Shown in pieces: positions 45,956-53,904 of a stretch of 64,000 bases of DNA. Made by a program: the position numbers and the translations under genes. How positions within the stretch are numbered: the stretch's first letter is position 1; each line of letters begins with the position of its first letter. Below the pieces are notes generated by a model. The model searched no databases. It saw only the letters and a program-made list of their open reading frames with translations, and was not told the origin of the DNA. Source of the DNA: Legionella sp. (GTDB taxonomy: Bacteria; Pseudomonadota; Gammaproteobacteria; Legionellales; Legionellaceae); NCBI GenBank assembly GCA_030680075.1, contig JAUXWR010000299.1, forward strand, positions 16,966-80,965. Reading direction: 5' to 3'.

Positions 45956-46873
45956 ATGCCTGACGACCTACTGCGAATTGCAACCCGAAAAAGCCCACTG
46001 GCGCTCTGGCAAGCCAATTATGTGGGTGAGCTTATTAAGCACCATTGGCCTGAAATGCGCATAGAGCTTGTTCCCATGCTCACCTCTGGCGATAAATTCC
46101 TTAAAGACAAATTGCAGGCTATTGGCGGTAAGGGATTATTTGTTAAAGAGCTTGAAGAGGCACTCCTGGATGGGCGAGCTGATCTGGCCGTGCATTCCAT
46201 GAAAGATGTACCCGCACAATTACCAAATGGCTTAAATATCACCGCAATTTGTGAGCGTGATAACCCTCTGGATGCTTTTGTGAGCCCTTTTAATTTAACG
46301 GCCCTACCCAAGGGCGGCATTGTCGGTACAACAAGTCTTCGCCGCCAGTCGCAACTGTTAGCGTTGCGACCAGATATTGTTATCAAACCTTTACGTGGCA
46401 ATATAAACACGCGCCTGGATAAACTTAAAAAAGGTGAATTTGATGCCATTATTTTAGCTGCAGCCGGGCTTTTTCGTATGGGGATGGCTAATCATATTAA
46501 AGAAATTCTTGGCGAAGAAATCATGCTTCCTGCCTGCGGCCAGGGAGCGCTCGGGATTGAATGCCGAAATGATGATGTGAAACTTCAACAAATTCTCACC
46601 CCGCTAAATGATTCAATATCAGCCATTTGCGTTAATGCTGAACGTCATGTTAATGGCCTTCTGGGAGGTAACTGTCACGTGCCACTCGCCGTATTTTGTA
46701 CGCTTAATGCCAATAATCAACTTTTTTTGCGGGCTAAATTATTAACCGTTGACGGTAAAATGATGATTACCGATGAGCAAACCGGCACCCTTGCAGATGC
46801 CATGCAGTTAGCCGAGAAATGCGCCCTTAATATGTTGGCAAACGGTGCACGTGAATTACTTGAGCTTATATGA
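45956..46873 (+). CDS. hemC: Porphobilinogen deaminase (hydroxymethylbilane synthase)
   Basis: HemC polymerises four porphobilinogens to hydroxymethylbilane in heme synthesis. The protein of 305 residues begins MPDDLLRIATRKSPLALWQA, has the L-A-V-H-S-M-K-D-V-P motif (~80), the T-S-L-R-R and R-G-N-I-N-T-R motifs, and the dipyrromethane cofactor cysteine in L-G-G-N-C-H-V-P-L. ATG 45956 is chosen because family members start here; GGATAAG lies upstream. The frame is open from an ATG at 45920. It leads hemC-hemD-hemX-hemY with 4-17 nt overlaps. Confidence 0.96.
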   Translation: MPDDLLRIATRKSPLALWQANYVGELIKHHWPEMRIELVPMLTSGDKFLKDKLQAIGGKGLFVKELEEALLDGRADLAVHSMKDVPAQLPNGLNITAICERDNPLDAFVSPFNLTALPKGGIVGTTSLRRQSQLLALRPDIVIKPLRGNINTRLDKLKKGEFDAIILAAAGLFRMGMANHIKEILGEEIMLPACGQGALGIECRNDDVKLQQILTPLNDSISAICVNAERHVNGLLGGNCHVPLAVFCTLNANNQLFLRAKLLTVDGKMMITDEQTGTLADAMQLAEKCALNMLANGARELLELI

Positions 46874-47640
46874 CGCACTTTAATTTACAGGGATTACGTG
46901 TTCTCAACACACGCCCCACTCATCAAGCCGAGGAGTTAAACCTTGCTATAACGCGTGCAAAAGGGGTGGCTCTCAGCTGCCCTGCTCTGATTATAAAGCC
47001 CATAGCTCTTAATAACCTGCCTCATTTCACCCAAGTCACCCTCGCTATATTTACCAGTGCCAATGCGGTTAACCATGGTATCAGCGCCTTCGCACAACAA
47101 AAAATAAAATGGCCTTCTCGTGTTCATGTCATAGCGGTGGGCAACGGTACGGCGCGAGCATTAGAACAGCAAGGGATTCGCGTGGACAGCATTCCCTCAA
47201 TTGCTGACAGTGAGCATTTACTTATGCTGGATTCCTTGCAAGACGTGCAACATAAAACCATACTATTATTTAAAGGCGAAGGGGGTCGTTCATTAATTAC
47301 TACTACACTAAAAGAACGAGGCGCCCAATTAATTGTATTAGACGTCTATCAGCGCATAATGCCTGCCATTAATAGAGAGCAACTGGATACATGGTGGCGC
47401 GATAGAGCGGTGGATATTATACTAATTACAAGCGAGCAGGCGATGCAAAATATATTTACCCTGTTCGGCGAGCAGGCCCATGCCTGGCTTAAACGGACAC
47501 CTTGCCTGGTTATAAGCAAGCGCCTGGCTGAAGCAGCTTTTCGTGCGGGTATGCAAAAAATAATAATTTGCAGCACAGAAACAATAATAGATGCATTGCA
47601 TCAATTCAATAAAGGATTAACTCATGGCAAAGAAGAATGA
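46870..47640 (+). CDS. hemD: Uroporphyrinogen-III synthase
   Basis: HemD cyclises hydroxymethylbilane to uroporphyrinogen III with inversion of ring D. The 256-residue protein is divergent, as the family usually is, but starts L-R-V-L-N-T-R-P and contains F-T-S-A-N-A-V (~57) and an I-L-I-T-S-E-Q-A-M-Q-N pattern (~180). Position between hemC and hemX secures the call. It overlaps hemC by 4 nt and hemX by 17 nt. Confidence 0.92.
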   Translation: MTHFNLQGLRVLNTRPTHQAEELNLAITRAKGVALSCPALIIKPIALNNLPHFTQVTLAIFTSANAVNHGISAFAQQKIKWPSRVHVIAVGNGTARALEQQGIRVDSIPSIADSEHLLMLDSLQDVQHKTILLFKGEGGRSLITTTLKERGAQLIVLDVYQRIMPAINREQLDTWWRDRAVDIILITSEQAMQNIFTLFGEQAHAWLKRTPCLVISKRLAEAAFRAGMQKIIICSTETIIDALHQFNKGLTHGKEE

Positions 47641-48721
47641 CGCTGAGACAGGAACACCCACCCAGTCATCACCAACTGCCTTAAGTGACCCACAAGCGAT
47701 TAAAAAAACGTCTATGCGAGCCTCATGCCGATACAACAATGTCATATTTCCACTCATTGCCGTTATCGCTTTATTGCTCGCAGGATTTGCCAGCTATCAA
47801 AGTTGGCAATTGCATAATCTGCAACTGCAACAAAAAATCGACACCTTACAGGCCCAACAAAGCGCTACAGGCAGTCAATTTTCAGCGATAGACAAATCCC
47901 TTCAGGATGCCGAGTTGAAGTTACAAACCCGCGTTAATGATTTAAACAAAAATTTACAAACAGCCCTAAAGCAACGCCTCTATCAAAAACAGGATTGGTT
48001 ACTGCTACAAGCGCGTTATTACCTTGAGTTGGCGCAAATTAACGCCCATTGGAGTAAAGATCAAAAAACTACAACAGCTCTTTTGCAGGAAGCAGACGGC
48101 GTATTGCAAGGAATGTCCATGCAGGAGCTCTTGCCTGTCAGGCAAGCAATAGCCACTGAAATTTCGCAAATAAAGGCGCGTCCTGTTGTTGATATCACAG
48201 GGCTATTAAGCCAACTTGATGCAGCGCAATCTCTCATTTCCGATTTGCCCATTAAACAAAGTGTGAGCGATCCTGAGGCCACTCATCAAAAAGCAAAAAC
48301 CACAAGCTCCTCCACTTGGCGAAACACTTTAAATGACAGCGTGGACTTGCTGCAAAAATTAGTGGTCATTCGGCATCATGATGGTGACATTCAACCCATT
48401 CTCTCTCCAATGCATCAGGCATTACTTCGTGAAAACGTGCGCATGAATCTGCAGCAGGCACAATGGGCGGTATTACAAAATAACGCGGCTGTATTTGATT
48501 ATTCGCTGACAAACGCTATCAAAGAAATTGAGAAAACTTTTGAAAAAAGTGCCAAAAACACACAATCTCTCATTGAGCAATTACAGGCATTACAACAAAT
48601 AAAGCTCAATGTCCCCGTCCCGGCACTTAATCGCTCTTTAAAGCTTCTTAATGAGCTTATCGACTCTAACAATAGCTCAGGTGTTTTACCCGCCTCTACT
48701 ACAGGAGATGAAGCACCATGA
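47624..48721 (+). CDS. hemX: HemX family membrane protein
   Basis: This 365-residue protein has a Ser/Thr-rich cytoplasmic N-terminus, a single membrane helix (~40-62), and a long coiled-coil periplasmic part with the Q-D-W-L-L-L-Q-A-R-Y-Y-L-E-L-A motif of the HemX family. Although often annotated as uroporphyrin-III C-methyltransferase, no SAM-binding motif is visible here, and the true role is unclear, perhaps organising heme enzymes at the membrane. It overlaps both neighbours in hemCDXY. Confidence 0.92.
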   Translation: MAKKNDAETGTPTQSSPTALSDPQAIKKTSMRASCRYNNVIFPLIAVIALLLAGFASYQSWQLHNLQLQQKIDTLQAQQSATGSQFSAIDKSLQDAELKLQTRVNDLNKNLQTALKQRLYQKQDWLLLQARYYLELAQINAHWSKDQKTTTALLQEADGVLQGMSMQELLPVRQAIATEISQIKARPVVDITGLLSQLDAAQSLISDLPIKQSVSDPEATHQKAKTTSSSTWRNTLNDSVDLLQKLVVIRHHDGDIQPILSPMHQALLRENVRMNLQQAQWAVLQNNAAVFDYSLTNAIKEIEKTFEKSAKNTQSLIEQLQALQQIKLNVPVPALNRSLKLLNELIDSNNSSGVLPASTTGDEAP

Positions 48722-49899
48722 TTCGAGTTATATTTATCTTTATCCTTCTGCTCGCCTCTATTTATTTAGGGATTCAACTCAATAAAGATCCGGGCTATTT
48801 GTTAATTGCCATTAATCAATGGACTATCGAAACAACGCTTTGGGTGGCTTTGGCAGCACTTTTTCTCTCTTTTATTGTGCTGCATGGTCTTTTAGTTTTA
48901 TTTCATCGAATTGGGCAATTTCCAGCCGTATACCAACAATGGAAAACAAAAAGACGCGCCCAAAAAGCCCAATCCACAACCAGACAAGGTCTGATTGAAT
49001 TTAGCGAGGGTTACTGGTCATCTGCTAAAAATCACCTAATTAAAGCCCTTCCTGATACAGATACCCCTTTACTTAATTATTTAACAGCCGCACGCGCGGC
49101 ACAGGAAATGGGCGAAAATCAACTGCGAGATGACTATTTAAGAGAAGCCCAGCAATCAATGCCCGATGCAAAAATTGCCGTGGAACTCACTCAAGCGCAA
49201 CTGCAGCTAGCGAATCAACAATGGGAACAAGCGCTAGCTACCTTAAGGCATTTGCAGGACTTGGCGCCTCATCATCCTTATGTATTAAAATTGCTCATGC
49301 ACCTTTATCAGGAAGTACGAGATTGGCCGCAGCTAATTGCCCTTTTGCCTGAGTTAAAAAGAAACGATATCGTGACAGGCTATGCTTTTGAAAAATTGCG
49401 CCATTATACCTATTTGCAAGCCATGTGTGATTTGACAAGGTTAGGCAATCTCGACGCACTGACAAATATGGTATACAAATTACCAAAACCCTTAAAGTTT
49501 GATCCGGATTTAATGGCCTGCTACGGTGAATTTTTAATAAAAAATAATCAATCTGCCCTGGCTGAGCCAATTCTCAGGCGGTGTTTACGCAAGGAATTCA
49601 ATGAAAAACTGGTAACCCTCTATGGGCAGTTTTACATCGATGAAAAACAATTGGCCTTTGCTGAATCGTTGTTGAAAAAACACCCCAATTCTGCGGCCTT
49701 AAATTTATGTTTGGGTCATTTATGCATTGAAAATAATTTATGGGGCAAAGCAAAAAACTACCTGGAAAAAAGCATTAGCCTTAAGGAAACCCCGGTAGCT
49801 TATGCCCAAATGGGCAAATTGTATGAACGATTCGGCGAACAGGAGGCCGCGTGTGAGGCGTATCGGCAAGGGTTAAAGCTGGTTACCAGGTCTGAGTAA
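48718..49899 (+). CDS. hemY: HemY family TPR membrane protein
   Basis: This 393-residue protein has two N-terminal membrane helices (~1-20 and ~35-62) followed by tetratricopeptide-type helical repeats, including A-Q-M-G-K-L-Y-E-R-F-G-E near the C-terminus. This is the proteobacterial HemY architecture (distinct from the Bacillus HemY oxidase). It is thought to assist heme synthesis at the membrane. It is last in the hemCDXY operon and followed by a short TGGGGC/GCCCCA hairpin at 49955-49972. Confidence 0.93.
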   Translation: MIRVIFIFILLLASIYLGIQLNKDPGYLLIAINQWTIETTLWVALAALFLSFIVLHGLLVLFHRIGQFPAVYQQWKTKRRAQKAQSTTRQGLIEFSEGYWSSAKNHLIKALPDTDTPLLNYLTAARAAQEMGENQLRDDYLREAQQSMPDAKIAVELTQAQLQLANQQWEQALATLRHLQDLAPHHPYVLKLLMHLYQEVRDWPQLIALLPELKRNDIVTGYAFEKLRHYTYLQAMCDLTRLGNLDALTNMVYKLPKPLKFDPDLMACYGEFLIKNNQSALAEPILRRCLRKEFNEKLVTLYGQFYIDEKQLAFAESLLKKHPNSAALNLCLGHLCIENNLWGKAKNYLEKSISLKETPVAYAQMGKLYERFGEQEAACEAYRQGLKLVTRSE

Positions 49900-49954
49900 G
49901 TGCCTGAGGACGCTTCGAGAAAATATAAACCTGTGGGCTTGTAAACCGGCTCAG

Positions 49955-49972
49955 TGGGGCGATAAAGCCCCA
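49955..49972. terminator. Weak hairpin after hemY
   Basis: TGGGGC-GATAAA-GCCCCA forms a 6-bp GC-rich stem without a T-tract, between convergent hemY and the 296-aa gene. It may help end transcripts; evidence is limited. Confidence 0.35.
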
Positions 49973-50003
49973 GACCATAGACTTACAGAGCACTCATATC
50001 ACT

Positions 50004-50894
50004 TCATTGATCTAGAAAATTTCTGACTAAAAATTCTTCCTCTTCAACAGAAGGCACTGTCTTTGAAAACATACCTCCAGAACTCGCATTCCCTCTATTT
50101 TGACCTGTTTTTCGGTCATCTGCGAACGGAGGTTGGTTATCGTCCTCGTCTGAGGCATATTCATTATTAGACCTTTCCCATTTCACCAGCTCTCGTATAT
50201 CAGTAAGGAGCTGTATATCTTGTTTATAGATTCTCTCAGTGGCCTTTACTGTATTCTCATAGGCGTTAAGATCGTTTATATATTTGCTATAGCTGTCTGT
50301 CGCTTGATCAAATGCCTTCTCTGCATAACGTTCATTAATCCGCAGCTTGATCATAACCCCGATCCCAACTACCATTGCCGCTATAGCCCAAATGCCAATT
50401 ACACTTGCAACCAACGCTCCTAATGGCAGCAAAAACACCGCTAGTATCAAAAGCGCTGCAGAGGTCAATAATGCCCCGGCTGAGAAAATATATGCGCCAT
50501 AATCAGGCTTCAGTAAATTTTTATTAGGAGACTTTGGTGCAACCGGTTTTTCAGGAATTGCGCTCATTCGCGCGGCATATATAATTTCTTCCATCGTTTT
50601 ATTATGACCAGAAGGATTCGCGCATTCAGCACGCAGCATGCGAGCTATTTCATACATTAAGTCGCGTTGTGATATTTCAGACTGATTATGCAATATAGAA
50701 GCCCTTAATTCAAAACGCATCGCATAAAAAAGAAGCTCCTGTTTTGCAATAAGTGCGTAAGCTTCTTCCTTATCACTTACCGAGCAAAGAATTTCGTTTT
50801 TATGCTTTTCAAAAATCCTGTTGACAATTTTTTCACCTTTTTTAAAATTCTCTTCAATCCTAGCGCTGCTTTCAGAATCAACCAATTTAACCAT
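50004..50894 (-). CDS. Candidate Dot/Icm effector with membrane hairpin and E-block (296 aa)
   Basis: I do not recognise a family. The 296-residue protein has an amphipathic, charged N-terminal helical region (1-120), a long hydrophobic double-pass segment (~134-182, Gly/Ala/Leu/Val-rich), a basic stop (KLRINERY), a further coiled-coil region (~190-245), an acidic Asp-rich stretch and a C-terminus with E284-E287 followed by F, L, V and L. Four Glu at positions -10 to -13 with hydrophobic residues at -3 and -4 match the E-block type of Dot/Icm signal. The promoter has a strong PmrA-box-like site and a perfect TATAAT (50927-50959). It is not paralogous in sequence to its neighbours, though it shares the membrane-hairpin theme. 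Confidence 0.7.
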   Translation of the reverse strand: MVKLVDSESSARIEENFKKGEKIVNRIFEKHKNEILCSVSDKEEAYALIAKQELLFYAMRFELRASILHNQSEISQRDLMYEIARMLRAECANPSGHNKTMEEIIYAARMSAIPEKPVAPKSPNKNLLKPDYGAYIFSAGALLTSAALLILAVFLLPLGALVASVIGIWAIAAMVVGIGVMIKLRINERYAEKAFDQATDSYSKYINDLNAYENTVKATERIYKQDIQLLTDIRELVKWERSNNEYASDEDDNQPPFADDRKTGQNRGNASSGGMFSKTVPSVEEEEFLVRNFLDQ

Positions 50895-50926
50895 TTGTCT
50901 AAACTCACAGATGTTATTTAGCGTGT

Positions 50927-50959
50927 ATTATAAGGACAAAATATTAGGGTTTTATTAAC
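50927..50959 (-). promoter_or_regulatory. PmrA-box-like promoter of the 296-aa gene
   Basis: Reading the minus strand: GTTAATAAA, 2 nt, CCTAATATT, then exactly 7 nt (TTGTCCT) and a perfect -10 TATAAT. The second half-site matches the Legionella PmrA half-site cTTAATatT at 8 of 9 positions; the first matches 6 of 9. The site takes the place of a -35 box. Confidence 0.6.
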
Positions 50960-51041
50960 ACCATTGCTAAAATTTTGCACAGGAAATTTTTATCTCCTGA
51001 GTATAGGACGCAAGAGACACCTCTCTTTTCATACTCTCATG

Positions 51042-51458
51042 TTATGGAGGGAAGGAGTAAGTTGAAGAATGAGGATGCTCAAGTGCCTCAATTTCTCTTT
51101 CTAACGCCTGGATATCTTTGGCCAATATTTCAAGATTTATCACACGAGGGGCTAATATCTCACGATTAATTTTAATGTTTTTTTCACATCTTTCTTTTAA
51201 AATTTGAAGCCGCTTAATTTTTGTCGCATTTTTACAAGTAGCCAGATCTTTCTCTACGCCTTCAAGTTTTATTTCAACGGTAGAAATTGTTTTCATCCCG
51301 GAAACTACGTCCGCATTTATTATACTCTGTTGCTGTTTCGATCCTATAAGACATTGTTTCTTTGAATCTATTAGTAATTGACGTTCCAAAATCAATTGTT
51401 GATATTCCAAATCATTACTATTTTCTGCTACACCAATTTTAAAAAATGTATTGGACAT
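51042..51458 (-). CDS. Small coiled-coil protein, paralogue of the 53454-53840 product
   Basis: This 138-residue protein is almost wholly alpha-helical and coiled-coil, with no membrane segment. The C-terminal half (I-L-A-P-R-V-I-N-L-E-I-L-A-K-D-I-Q-A-L-E-R-E-I-E-A-L-E) aligns with the second small gene of the cluster (L-L-A-P-Y-T-K-R-L-E-K-L-A-K-D-I-Q-T-L-E-D-E-V-H-A-L-E). The ATG has AGGAAA about 7 nt upstream. It lies downstream of the 544-aa gene, behind a terminator hairpin. Family unknown; it could be a partner, chaperone or immunity-type protein for the large product, which is inference. Confidence 0.65.
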   Translation of the reverse strand: MSNTFFKIGVAENSNDLEYQQLILERQLLIDSKKQCLIGSKQQQSIINADVVSGMKTISTVEIKLEGVEKDLATCKNATKIKRLQILKERCEKNIKINREILAPRVINLEILAKDIQALEREIEALEHPHSSTYSFPP

Positions 51459-51471
51459 TTTAAATTTCCTT

Positions 51472-51503
51472 AAAAAAAAAGAGGTTTTGCAGGAAAAACC
51501 TCT
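51472..51503 (-). terminator. Intrinsic terminator between the second large and small genes
   Basis: On the minus strand AGAGGTTTT pairs with AAAACCTCT (9 bp, 6-nt loop) and is followed by nine T residues. It lies 8 nt after the large gene stop and 14 nt before the small gene start. Nearly the same hairpin occurs at the matching place in the other cassette. Confidence 0.88.
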
Positions 51504-51510
51504 AAATTAA

Positions 51511-53145
51511 TTATTGTTTATTTGCTTTCTGTCCGTGAGAAACAGGGATTTGATCCTGAACCTCTTGGGACGAAGGTGCTGTCTCGGGAAGCATTTCTTT
51601 ATTAACTACAGGGAGAGGCAATGGTTTAATTTGTATGCTTAATCCATGACTAACCAGAGACTGTCCATCCTCAAGAGCCATGTCCATTTTTCGTGGGTCA
51701 ATGACAGGCAAGTCATCTTCTATCAAATTCAGTTCAGAGCCTTCTGCTTCAATTTCATTAGCCACTGGGAAGATATCTTTCGACCAGGCAATAACCTCTT
51801 CCGTTGTTAAGTCGTCTCTGGCCAAACATTCTCTGCAAGCCACCTCAAAAGGACCTTCAAGACTTTTTATAAATTCCTCTTCTCTTGGTTTAAATTCTGC
51901 ATGAACCTCTGTATATATTTCCCTGCGTTTTGCAGATAATGCTTTTTGTTTACCTGGCAGCTCATTTATCTGCTGCTCGTATTCTGTTAGTTTCTTCTCA
52001 GAGTCAGCTATCTTCTTTGCGCCGCCGAGGGCTAAAAAACTGGCCCCAACAGCTCCGACAAAAAGCGAAACTAATAATGGAAGGCCTACGGGCGCTAAAA
52101 GCGCAGTCAAAACAAGGCCTACTGCAGCTACAACCGCGATGAATTCCAGAGTCAGATTACCAGCATTTCTTTTTATGAATGGTTGCTTGCGAGCCGCATC
52201 GAGTTCAGAATTTTTGAATTCATTCAGTTTCTGCAACTCTGTTTCATACCATGATTTGATTGCTGCCTCTTTCGAACGCTTTGATTCTGCGTCTTTCGCC
52301 TTAAAATCGTCCATTTTCGCATCAATATTGGCATGTTTATCGAATTGTTTTTTTATAATCCTGACGTGCTCTTCCTTAGTAGCAATTTTTTCCTTGTGCT
52401 CGTTACTAATTCCCGGTTTAATTTTGTCGGATAAAATAGTTAATCTGGCAAGATCAACGCGGCCATCTTCTAGCAAAATACCGGTTAAAAGTTTTTTAAT
52501 GGAATGCTCTTTAAATTTTTCTGGTGTAAGCTCATGGAGTTCTTCCATAGACATAGGAATTTCTTGCCCGTCTCCAGATTTTAGAAAATTTAAAAATTCG
52601 ATAATCACTTTACTATTTGTTTCAACATTAGAACCGTCTAATAAATCTTCCGATCCAATTATCATTACTTGCCGTTCTTCAGGTGAAGCGGGTGTATTGC
52701 GGATAATCGTAGCCGTCCATATGCCAGAATCAAGTCCTGAAAAAGCAATTGAAACGCCGCAGGGTATCGCGTCATCATCATAGTAAGCAAATTTTAATGC
52801 CTGGTTATTCGGTCCGTTGAGATATTGTTGTCGTTTTTCCTCTGTACGATCCGTGCCCTCTTTGATAAATGAAGGACTCAGAAGAAAGTGCAGTTTAATT
52901 AAATCAAAAAAACCTGCGTCCATATTTCCCTGGGAATACGTTTTGGAAACATTACTATCCATCCATGTAGAAATAAAATCATCAAAGGTTTTACCATGTG
53001 ATTCCACAAAAATTGCCCGTTTCAAATCTTCAAAAAGACTCGTTACGGCAGCATCATAAGAAGCCTCTTTTGCGAATGCCGCTGGTAATTCTACAGCGTC
53101 AAGGGCTTCCTTATAATTACCTTTTATCTGTTTAATTTTTGTCAT
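51511..53145 (-). CDS. Large unknown protein with membrane hairpin (544 aa), candidate effector
   Basis: No family recognised. Domains by eye: N-terminal globular region (~1-200), a basic/acidic helical stretch with K-K-Q-F-D-K-H-A-N-I-D-A-K-M, S-W-Y-E-T-E-L-Q-K-L-N-E-F, then two or three membrane helices (~330-385, AAVGLVLTALLAPVGLPLLV region), a coiled coil, and an acidic, Pro-rich tail. From residue ~265 onward it is clearly paralogous to the 569-aa product: shared KHANI, SWYE, membrane hairpin, E-E-V-I-A-W, M-D-x-A-L-E-x-G-Q-S-L-V-S motifs. ATG 53145 is preferred over GTG 53157. Its promoter carries a PmrA-like site. The C-terminus is less typical of Dot/Icm signals than in the paralogue. 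Confidence 0.7.
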   Translation of the reverse strand: MTKIKQIKGNYKEALDAVELPAAFAKEASYDAAVTSLFEDLKRAIFVESHGKTFDDFISTWMDSNVSKTYSQGNMDAGFFDLIKLHFLLSPSFIKEGTDRTEEKRQQYLNGPNNQALKFAYYDDDAIPCGVSIAFSGLDSGIWTATIIRNTPASPEERQVMIIGSEDLLDGSNVETNSKVIIEFLNFLKSGDGQEIPMSMEELHELTPEKFKEHSIKKLLTGILLEDGRVDLARLTILSDKIKPGISNEHKEKIATKEEHVRIIKKQFDKHANIDAKMDDFKAKDAESKRSKEAAIKSWYETELQKLNEFKNSELDAARKQPFIKRNAGNLTLEFIAVVAAVGLVLTALLAPVGLPLLVSLFVGAVGASFLALGGAKKIADSEKKLTEYEQQINELPGKQKALSAKRREIYTEVHAEFKPREEEFIKSLEGPFEVACRECLARDDLTTEEVIAWSKDIFPVANEIEAEGSELNLIEDDLPVIDPRKMDMALEDGQSLVSHGLSIQIKPLPLPVVNKEMLPETAPSSQEVQDQIPVSHGQKANKQ

Positions 53146-53157
53146 GATAATAACCAC

Positions 53158-53453
53158 GCAGGTGTTTAATATATATTAGTTTAACAAACGAATATTAAGC
53201 GAAGATGAAATGTTGAATTATTGTCCATAATGCTGCACTTATAGTATATGCATAAAATTTAACTTTGTCGCCAATATTTAAACAAAATGGACAATAAATT
53301 TTACGTTCTATCTTATGCATCTATAGGGTTATGGCTTTTATCAGTAAAGTCTAAAGAACACTTCAGAAATACATTTATGTACAAGAATCCTCAAAACTTA
53401 TGGATTTTCCTGATGCATTTCTTTCGTATATTTTTTGCAGCCAATGCTTAGAT
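53158..53453. other. 296-nt AT-rich gap between the two cassettes
   Basis: No gene seen. It carries the promoter of the second large gene (53178-53210). TTATTGTCCAT (53218-53228) recurs in inverse as ATGGACAATAA (53287-53297), and a second interleaved inverted pair contains TATGCATAA/TTATGCAT (near 53248 and 53312). The interleaving could form a pseudoknot-like fold or be remnant target-site symmetry. Confidence 0.5.
53178..53210 (-). promoter_or_regulatory. PmrA-box-like promoter of the 544-aa gene
   Basis: On the minus strand TTTCATCTT, 2 nt (CG), CTTAATATT (9 of 9 to the PmrA half-site), then 7 nt and TAAACT as a poor -10. The geometry is identical to the sites at 50927 and 55648. Confidence 0.55.
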
Positions 53454-53840
53454 TTAAGCGGCCGATTGTTCAAGAGCATGGACTTCATCTTCCAGTGTCT
53501 GAATATCCTTTGCCAATTTCTCAAGTCTTTTAGTGTATGGAGCTAATAATTGCTGACCAGTTTGAATATATCGTTCATATTTTTCTTTCTTAGTCTGGAG
53601 CTGCTTATTTTCTTTCTCGGTTTTACCCGTATTGAAAGCTTTCACGAGCGTTTGAAGTTCTCGTTCAGCCGTAGAGATTTTTTGCATCTCGACCTTCATT
53701 AATGCCATGGCTTTATGTTGTTCTTTTTTAGCATCCTTCAGGTATTGTTTTTTTTCAGCCAATTGCCGTTGGAAATTACCAATACTTTCTTTACGAATAA
53801 CTTTATCAAAAGATGCATTAAACAATGTTCCAGAAGCCAT
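53454..53840 (-). CDS. Small coiled-coil protein (128 aa), first cassette
   Basis: This 128-residue, highly charged helical protein (start MASGTLFNASFDKVIRK) resembles the 138-aa product over its whole C-terminal half. ATG 53840 is the start: GGAG lies 7-8 nt upstream, whereas the open frame further up runs through the terminator hairpin. It follows the 569-aa gene with the hairpin between. No signal peptide, no membrane segment. Function unknown. High Lys/Glu/Gln coiled-coil content suggests it binds a partner, most simply the product of the adjacent large gene. Confidence 0.65.
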   Translation of the reverse strand: MASGTLFNASFDKVIRKESIGNFQRQLAEKKQYLKDAKKEQHKAMALMKVEMQKISTAERELQTLVKAFNTGKTEKENKQLQTKKEKYERYIQTGQQLLAPYTKRLEKLAKDIQTLEDEVHALEQSAA

Positions 53841-53853
53841 TTTTGATCTCCAC

Positions 53854-53882
53854 AAAAAAAGAGGTTTTGCGAGCAAAACCTC
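53854..53882 (-). terminator. Intrinsic terminator between the first large and small genes
   Basis: On the minus strand GAGGTTTTG-CTCG-CAAAACCTC (9-bp stem, tetraloop) is followed by seven T residues, 13 nt before the small gene start. The stem core GAGGTTTT is shared with the hairpin at 51472-51503. Confidence 0.88.
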
Positions 53883-53904
53883 CCACTATCACTAAGAAAT
53901 TTTT

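Noticed and set aside
46018..46449. 143-aa minus-strand frame within hemC, and similar antisense frames in housekeeping genes
   Set aside because: These are opposite well-supported genes and have arginine/serine-rich composition typical of shadow frames.
47624..48721. HemX as an active SAM-dependent methyltransferase
   Set aside because: No SAM-binding motif is visible; the protein is a membrane-anchored coiled-coil type. The common annotation is positional.
52139..52783. 214-aa open frame on the plus strand opposite the 544-aa gene
   Set aside because: It is Ser/Phe/Leu-rich, the usual result of reading opposite an acidic and lysine-rich helical protein. No ribosome binding site or homology is apparent.
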